From: an uncultured Allomuricauda sp.
Lineage (GTDB): Bacteria > Bacteroidota > Bacteroidia > Flavobacteriales > Flavobacteriaceae
Direction of reading: 5' to 3'
Assembly (NCBI RefSeq): GCF_947258355.1
Contig: NZ_CAMYIC010000018.1
Coordinates: 1 to 64,000, forward strand
DNA: 64,000 bases
Part shown: positions 8,301-17,300 of the stretch, piece after piece
Position numbering within the stretch: the stretch's first letter is position 1
How the letters are laid out: each line of letters begins with the position of its first letter
Position numbers and translations under genes: made by a program
The notes under the pieces: generated by a model
Database searches by the model: none
What the model was told of the DNA's origin: nothing
The model's input: only the letters and a program-made list of their open reading frames with translations

Positions 8301-11300
8301 GTAAAGCCATTCCCTTCAAAACTATAGGAGTATGGAGCAGTGCCCCCAGTTGCGGATACTGTAACGGTTGCTTCGATTATAGAGTTACTTGGACTACATG
8401 CAAAATCTGTTGAGGTAGCAGTAGCATCTAATACTGCTGGCTCTCCCACAGTAACATCAAACGTATCTTCACAAGCTCTTGATGAAATTACCCTTGCCTG
8501 GTAATCTCCAGCTGGCAAGTTATCGAATACAGGGCTTGATTGTGCGAATCGGTAAGGATTTACCAAGTCGGACATTTGATAAAGCTCGTAGGTATATACT
8601 GGATCAACTACGGTAGCAGGATCCAATACCACGGTCAAACTTCCATCAGAACCGCCAAAACAGTTCACATCATCTATTAGTACATCATCTATAATTGGAT
8701 CAACTTTGTCATCCAATTCCTGTGTTACCACATAAATACAAGGTGTCGCTGTATCATTATCGGTTACCGTGAAGGTGTAAACACCTGGTTGTGTAAGTCC
8801 TGTAAATACTCCTGTTGTATTGGAATCAGTTGTTGTTAAATCAGGATAAACCACATCAAAGGTCAGGTTGGAAGAACCACCAGATACATTTACTGTGATT
8901 TGACCCCCTGGATCAACAGTACAGTCAATAGGTTTAACCACGGTGGTATTAGCCGTCATGGCATCAGTTAGTACAACTGGACCAACGGTTGTGGTACAGG
9001 ACCACTGATCAGCAATCAATACTTCGTAGGAACCAGCACCAAGACCTGTGAAAACATCACTAGTTTGTGGAGAACCTACATTAGATCCATTTCTAATCAA
9101 TTGATAGGTATAGTTGCTTCCTTGTCCTCCTGTGGTTCCAACTACTTGGATTTCTCCCTGAAGGTCTGTACAATTTTCAACATTTACCTGTAAGGTGGCT
9201 GTAATTGGCAATGGGTCGGCAAGCGTTACCGTATCTACCAATTGCTCACAACCACTCGAATCGATTACCCATGCTTCATAAGTTCCAGCAGCTAGACCTG
9301 TAAAGTTTGGACTGGCCACATAATCACCAGGTCCTGTTGGTGAAGTAGTTCCTACATAGTAGGAGTATCCACCCCATCCACCGGCAACATTGGTAATCTG
9401 TACAGCTCCATCGTTACCAAGGCATGTAATATCGGTAACTACAGTAGCTCCAGTAATCGCAGCAGCAGGTCCAGCAATATTGAAGGACTCGCTGTATACA
9501 CAAGCCGATCCCGGAGGATTGGTATCCGTAACTTCGATATAGTATGTACCGGCAGCCAAACCTGTGATGGTAAAACTTCCATCAGCATCGGAGCCGGTTG
9601 TCACCACATCATCACCCAAGTTGGTAGGTGTATTGTTGATATCGTAGTATAGGGTGTAGCTCGTGGCGCTTGCATAGGTTACACTGGAACCATCAACAAG
9701 ATTTAATTCCACTTCGCCATTCGTATCTCCGTAACAAGTGATGTCCGTAGTATTTACCACATTTAAATCCAACACTTCAGGATCTGCTATTACATGGGAT
9801 ACGGTTATCATACATCCCGTTACCGTATTTCTTACTTCAAAATTATGTGTTCCCACACTCAATCCTGTAAAACTTCCAGATGCCTGGAACGTACCGGAAG
9901 GCAATTCCCTAAACTCATAGTTTGCGGGATTTGTGGTTGAGTTGGTAATGGATCCAATTGCAGTAATGGTGATATCCTCACCAGTTACACAGGTAGCAAC
10001 AGCATCAACGGCTACCGTGGCATTGTCCAAACTATCAAATGGTGCGATTACAGCCGTGGTTGTTCCCAAACAACCGTTATCATCATACACATTGATGGTG
10101 TAGCTTCCACCATTAATATCGGTTTCCGTGTAAACAGGATTGCTTCCTGATTGAACTACTACGGAACCAGCATCATTGATGAATTCATAGATGACATAGT
10201 TTCCGCTACCTCCGGTTATAGAGGCCGTATCCACCGTAATGGTTGCATTATTTGTATTGTTACCTGCTGTACAGCCAAATTCAACTACACTTGCATTTAC
10301 ATTGGCAATAGGATCAGGCTCGTCGATAACAATATCAAAAATATCAACAAAACAGCTGTTAGAACCAACTCCACGTACACTATATGTGCCAGCAGGAAGG
10401 TTTTCAAAAGTATTGCCGTTCAACACAGCTCCAGCGGGCATCGGAGTTAAGGTATACATTATCGGATTTACTCCTGTATCCACCTCTGTAAGGGTAATGG
10501 TACCATCATCCGCTCCAAAGCAAGTTACATCTGTATGTGTTTCTGTAAAGCTTGGTAGTGGTGCATCCGGCACATCTACAGTAATTGTCTGTGAACAGTT
10601 CGGTGGTGCCGTTCCCATATCAAATACAATAACTTCATAACTTCCAGCAGCGGCAGCACCTGTCCATGTAAATGGATTGGATGGAAGAACCGCTCTTACT
10701 TGATCGTTCGCACCAGGTCCATCAATTACGTATTCATAGTTTCCAGAACCTGAGATTACTTCGATTTCAATCTCTGCATTGGCCGCAGCACCTGGCTCAC
10801 AATCCAAAGCAACGGTTTGGATAGCCGTGAATTCCAATGGAGGATGTACATCGATTACATCGGTATCGGTACATCCATTGCTGTCAATAATGGCTACGTT
10901 ATAGGTACCAGGCGATACATTGGTAAATATCCCACCATTGTCCAAATATGTTACTCCTCCATCCAATGAGTAGAATACTTGAGCAGCTGTGGTAGTTGCA
11001 TTGATAGTTACTGTAATAGGAATGGAACAGCTATCAATAAGTACACTGTCAATAGTCGGGTTCGGAGTCAATGTTAAAGGAACAGATCCTAGGTTCACTC
11101 CACAGCCGAACTGATCTTCCATTGTAACATCGTAGTTTCCAGCAGGTGAGTTTTCAGGAATCTCGATTGGATTATCGGATGTTGAGGTAATGGTTGTAAA
11201 GCCAGCCGGTCCAGTTACAGTGTAGGTGTATATTCCTCCACCGCCCAATGGGTTTTGAATTTGGATAAGGCCTGGGGCGTTACAACTAATGTCTTGTAGC

Positions 11301-14300
11301 ACAACAGGTGTTCCTGATAAAGGATCAAGCTCTTCCAGCAATAGGTTTTCTGTTGCTCCCACACAACTATCGTTGTTGGAGCCATCAACTTCTATTACTT
11401 CGATATAGTAGTTTCCAGCAGGAAGCCCAGTTAAAGTAATATCCTGAGGTGAAGTATAAGGAACTATTCCACTACTGTTAACCAAAACAGGAGAACCAGA
11501 ACTCATATCGTAGAAATTCCATCTAAACTGGGATTCAAAAGGAGCTTGGTTATCCGTTACAGTATAAGTAATGGTACCATTGTTTAGTCCCGCACAACTT
11601 GGGGTGGATGTTGATGTGATTTCCAAGGGAACAGTAATCAGATCATTAACGTTCACGTTACTTTGTCTAACACATCCTCCGCTATCCCTTACATAGAACA
11701 CATAGGTTCTACCAGGAACCAAACCGGTCCATTGGTACATACCATGACCAGCGGTTACTGGATTACCAAGATTGTCCACACTTCCACCTGGATTCCAAGT
11801 AGCAGTGGCTGGGTCAAAATTTGCTGGATCATCGGAATAGGCATATTCGTATCCTGGTGCACCTTCAGATCCTTGAACGGTAACTTGAAGTTCGTTACAA
11901 TTCACAATCAATGCCGAAATGGTAATGTCCAAATCATCCAAAGGATAAGGAATAATAAAAGGTGGTAGGTCTGTTTGACAGATTGTATTTCCGAAACCAT
12001 CTACGGTTCTCATGGATGGATAAACCGTATCACCCGAGTTATAGCCGGTGAACTGATCGGATACACCAGGTACGGAATTGTCTCCGATCCAAGTAGTACC
12101 TCCATCGTCACTAAACTCAATGGTTCCCAAAGTTGTAGGGTAACCGGAGAAACCAAAACCGAAATCACTGGCCAATCCAGTACAGGTAGCAGGGGTAATT
12201 CCGCTTACTACGCCCGTTAATTCATCGGGGTTGTTTATGGTTTGGGTATCGGTAATAATACATCCTGATGCATCGGTTACATTAATGGTATAATCTCCGG
12301 GCATTAGGTTATAGTAGGTTCTGCTAGAAACCAACACATTGGTGTCGGTTTGATTAGAGGCACCACCATTGTCCAAGTCAACTATTTCTATAGTATATGG
12401 AGCAACTCCAGAGGTAATATCCACCAATATATTTCCAGTACCATTATAACAGTCGGGGTCTGTTGGAGTATTGGTCATGGTCAATGGAACAGCAGGGTTT
12501 ACCGTTACCGTTTCCATATACTCACAATAGGGTACTGTAGCAGAATTATCTCTTACATAAACATCAAAGGTACCCTCGTTACCGGCAGTAACGGTATATG
12601 TATTGGTTGCTGAGAACAATCCAGTTGGGTCTGTAGTAGGTGGAACAAAAGCGTATTCCAATGCTGGTGTTCCACCTGAAGCAGTAACAGTAATACTACC
12701 GTCGGCACAGGTTGACACATCCACAACATCCACAGAAGCCACTAAAGCATCTTCAATGGTCACTGTTTGTTGAGCGCCCGCACACCCATATTCATCGCGT
12801 ACATCTATGGTATAGGTTCCAGCTGTTAAGCTTGAGAACGTATGTGTTGTTGCGGTTGATGGAGTCGGTGTGATCCATGGTCCGCCATTCAGACTAAATT
12901 GATAGTTTCCGTTTCCATCGGTTACATCTACCTGTATACTTCCATCATTGTTTCCACTGTAACAAGCAGTAGGCGTTGTTGTGAATACAATGGTAGCTGG
13001 AGGATCAACAGTGATAATGGTTGTGGTGTCCTCACACAAGTTAATATCCCTGGCACGTACTACATAATCACCAGCGGCAATACCAGTAAACACATTGGAT
13101 GATTGGAAAGCCGTGATTACAGCACCCAAATCATCTTCCAATTGGTATTGGTATGTTGGCGTTCCTCCGGTAGCTGTAGCAGTAATTGTTGCGCCTCCGT
13201 TGGTACACGTAAGTTCGTTGGTGATGGATGCTGTGACATCCAACACATCGGGTTGTGTAAGTGTTTGATTCAATACCACAGCACAAGCAGGGTCTCTTAA
13301 ATCAACAATATTGATGGTGTGTGCGCCGGCAGCGAGACCGGTTACAGTTATTGGACTTGCGAATTGGGCAGCAGAAACAGCCCCACCATCTACTTGGTAG
13401 GTAAAGCCGGTAGCAGGGTCAAAATTTTCTGCTTCAAAGGTTATGGTACCATCCGCAGCACTGTTACAAGTAAGATCGGTATATGCGGTGATAGCACCAT
13501 CAAAGGCGTGACCATCCTCAACAGTAACATTAAGGGTTAATGAATCGGTACAAACCTCAGGAATTTGATATGCCTCGATGTCATCAATGGCAATATCGTT
13601 TCCGTTGACTACAGCGGAGTTTGTTCTAATAACAATATCCAAATTGCTGTTTGCACCTGGATTAAGATTAACGGAATAATTATGCCAATCGTTAACACCA
13701 GTGTTTTTAGGAATATTTCCTGTAGTCGTACTTGCGATAATAGTACCGCCTCCGTCTACTAATTGAATTTCTATGGATGGATCTCCTCCCCCGGTGCCGT
13801 TTCTTAATAAGTTGAAGGCATGAAGGGAAACAGTAATATCTCTGTTCGGAATAACTTCCACCCCGGTTTTTTGATATACAATTCCTCCAACACCGGCGAC
13901 TCCTCCAACATTTATGGCAAGGAATCTTCCTCCGGCCAAACCGGTATGGTCATTAGGACTTAACCATGAACCATATGGGTTAACAATGGTTTGGGTTACA
14001 GAGTATTCCCCATCTTGAATATGTGTGTCGGTTCCAAAGCCACATGCACTAACACTACCATCTTGAGGCTCGTAGCAATAGGCCGGGTCTATCTCCGAAA
14101 TACTTGTATTTGGTCCAACTCCAAAGTTTTCTGACAAAAGAACACTAGGGGAAGGAGCTAAATTACTTGTATAGTTTACAGTAATTGTATGATTGCCAAC
14201 AGCTACATTGTTGAATACGTTGGATGTATCGGGTGTATTTGGTGAACCATCTATTTCATAAGTATAGTCAAAATCTGCACTATCCGGAGTTACAGTAATT

Positions 14301-17300
14301 GTTCCCTCGCCATCACATTCATAGTCAATTGTAGTAGTTGCGTTTGGTGGGGTCGGTTCTGGATCAATGGTTACCGTCATGGGATAGGTACACAAATTGG
14401 CGTCCCTAATGTAAAGGGTGTGTGTACCAGGCATTAAATATCCGATTGAACTAGCCCCATAATTAGAACCACCGTCAAAACTATATTCGTAAGGAGCTGT
14501 TCCACCAATGGCATTGGTAATACGCACCTCAGCACCCATTCCTGGATAACATTCTGCCAGTGCGGTCACTGCAGCCGACGCAGATAACGTCAAAGGCTCT
14601 GTTATGGTGTAAATCTCTGTTACCTCACAGTTGTTGGCATCCCTTACACGAACATTATAACTTCCTGCGGGCAGGTTTACAAAAGTGTTGGATGTTTGGT
14701 AGTTGGCTCCATTGTCTATACTGTACAAATAAGGTCCTTCTCCTCCAGTAGCTGTTATGGTAATTTGAGCTTGTGATTCACCACTACACAGGATGTCCGT
14801 GTTTGTGATGGATATGGCCAATGGGTCATCCTGAATGATAGTAATGTCGTAGTTGGCTTCACAATATCCTGAAGCTCCGTTGTTGTCCCTAACATATACA
14901 TCATAATCACCGGCACTTGTTACCGTAACAGGGTTTGTTGCTGCAAAATCACCAGCTGTTGGTGTTACTCCGTCTGCAACTACAGCGTAAACGTAATTTC
15001 CGTCGCCACCAGCAGCGGTAATGGTAATATCGGTGTCCGTTGCGCAAGCAGTAATGTTCGGAGCTGATGCAACAACACTAAGTTCGGGGTCAATAGTAAT
15101 GGCTGCTGAATCGGTACAGTCATTACCATCCCTAACGTCAATAGTATATGTTCCTGGGCCTAGACCAGTAAATGTATTACTGGAAACAAATGGACCTCCA
15201 TTTAGGCTGTATTCATAATTTCCATCTCCTCCGGAAGTAACATTGGCGGTCAATGTCAATCCTGTGGCATCATCGTAGCAAATGTCGTTGGGAACAATAT
15301 CCAACACAGGAGCTACGGCTTCAATAATAGTGAAGGTATCGGTAAATACGCAACCATTGGAGTCGGTTACTGTATAGGTATAGGTGCCACCTGTGGACAA
15401 TCCACTGAACAAACCATTGGATTGCGGTCCAAAAGTTGCTGGTCCTGCAGTTATTTCATACGTATAACTTCCCCATCCACCCGCGGCGGCAATGTCTATG
15501 GAACCGTCTGCCACACAAGTTGGCTGCACAAGGGTAAAAGGTGCCGTAATTGCGGCAGGAGGTGCAGCAATAGTAACATCTGCAGTATCTGTACAGTTGG
15601 TAAAGTTATCAGTAACGGTAATGGTGTATGTGCCTTCGGCCAATCCTGTCAAGGAAATGGTGCCGTTGGTTTCAGCCGTTCCAGAGAAAGTAGCTGGTCC
15701 TGTTACCGAGTAATCATAATCGGTGTTAAAGTTAGATACGGTATATTGAATCTCTCCATCGCTATCACCAAAACACGTAATGTTGCTGATGAGCTGTCCG
15801 GTAACCGAAATTTCCGTAACTGGGGCAATAGTGAAATTTTCATTATAAAAACAACCATCGTTATCGGTAACCCTGAACATGTAAGTTCCTGGCGCCAAAC
15901 CAGTAAACGTAGCATTGTTTCCATTGTTTACAGCGCTTCCGGCAGGTGAAATGATTTCATATACCAGATTGGGTGTGCCACCGGTTACAGATAAAGTAAC
16001 ATCGGAAACAAATGTGGGACACTGTGGATTGGTCGCTGAAAAATCGATATCCGTTGGAGGGTCCAAGGGATCTATAGTGATGGAATTGGTCACAAAAATA
16101 CAACCGTTGGCATCTCTCACCGTAACGGTATAGGTTCCATCCGTTAGATTGTTAAAGGTTGGCGAAGCCCCAAAGGTAACCCCATCAATACTGTATTCAT
16201 ACGGAGCGGTTCCGCCCGTTACATTTTGTGCCTCGATAATAGCGTCTTGTAAACAAGTGTAATCCTGTGTCAAAACGGCATCTGCATCCAATGCGAATGA
16301 TGGTGCCGAAATGGTGGAATATTCGAAATAGTCGCACGACGCACTACCTTTTCTTTGGTTGATGACCACTACATAGTCTCCATCTGTCAACCCGGGGAAA
16401 TTTCCAGATGAATTAGTGGCCAAGGCATTGTTTAAATCATAATTGTCCTCGTCAAAACCTGTTGCATCAAACAAATAGTAAGTTAATTGATAACCATTGC
16501 TGCTAATGAGGTTAAAAGTAATTGCTCCGGTAGCATCACCATAGCAAAGTACATCGGTAACCGTTGTTGGATCGAAATCGGCCGCAGGTCTAAACTCAAT
16601 GGTAACTGTATTTGAAATGTCATGACAGTTGTTTCTGTCCACGACCACGAAAGTATATTGTCCTGGGTCTAGAATGTCAAAAATCTGACTGGTTTGATAA
16701 GCGGAAGCTGGAATATCCTGTACTGATGGATATGAAATTTGGGTATTACCGTCTTCATCCACATAAGACCAAATCGCATAGGTGTGTGGAGTTTTACCAC
16801 CAGTAGATTCCATTTGGATGTTCCCTTCCCTACAGGTAATATGCTGGGAAATCCTAGCGGTAAGCTCTAGGTCCGTAAGGTCTTGTATGGTAACTTGTTC
16901 GGTGTAATCACATCCATCGTCCGTGGTAACCGAAACATCATAAACACCATCGTTGAGGTTTACAAAAGTATAATTGTTATCGTTTGTAGGGCCATGGGTA
17001 TCTACAACAGTACCTCCTTGTGAGATTTCATAATAATATTGGGCTTCGACATTAAGTACAGAGATTGCGATTTCTCCCAAACCATTACAGTCCGTATCCT
17101 GGGGAACCACATCCACTTGAAAATCCCTGCGCAATATCCCAATGTTGTCCAATATAAAAACACAACCATCGGTAACACCGGCCTGTCTCATTTCTACCAT
17201 ATAAGCACCATTGGTGTCAATGTCAAAACTTGGGCTGGATTGGTAAGGCTCAACAATTGTTCCTGTTGATTGATCTACAAGTTGAAACTCATAAGTCAAA

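Noticed and set aside
15422..15949. 175-residue plus-strand ORF (and many similar ones) opposite the giant adhesin
   Set aside because: They are antisense shadows of the repetitive, Ser/Thr/Gly-rich sprB frame. Their translations are low-complexity Cys/Ser/Arg-rich, with no signal, domain or promoter.
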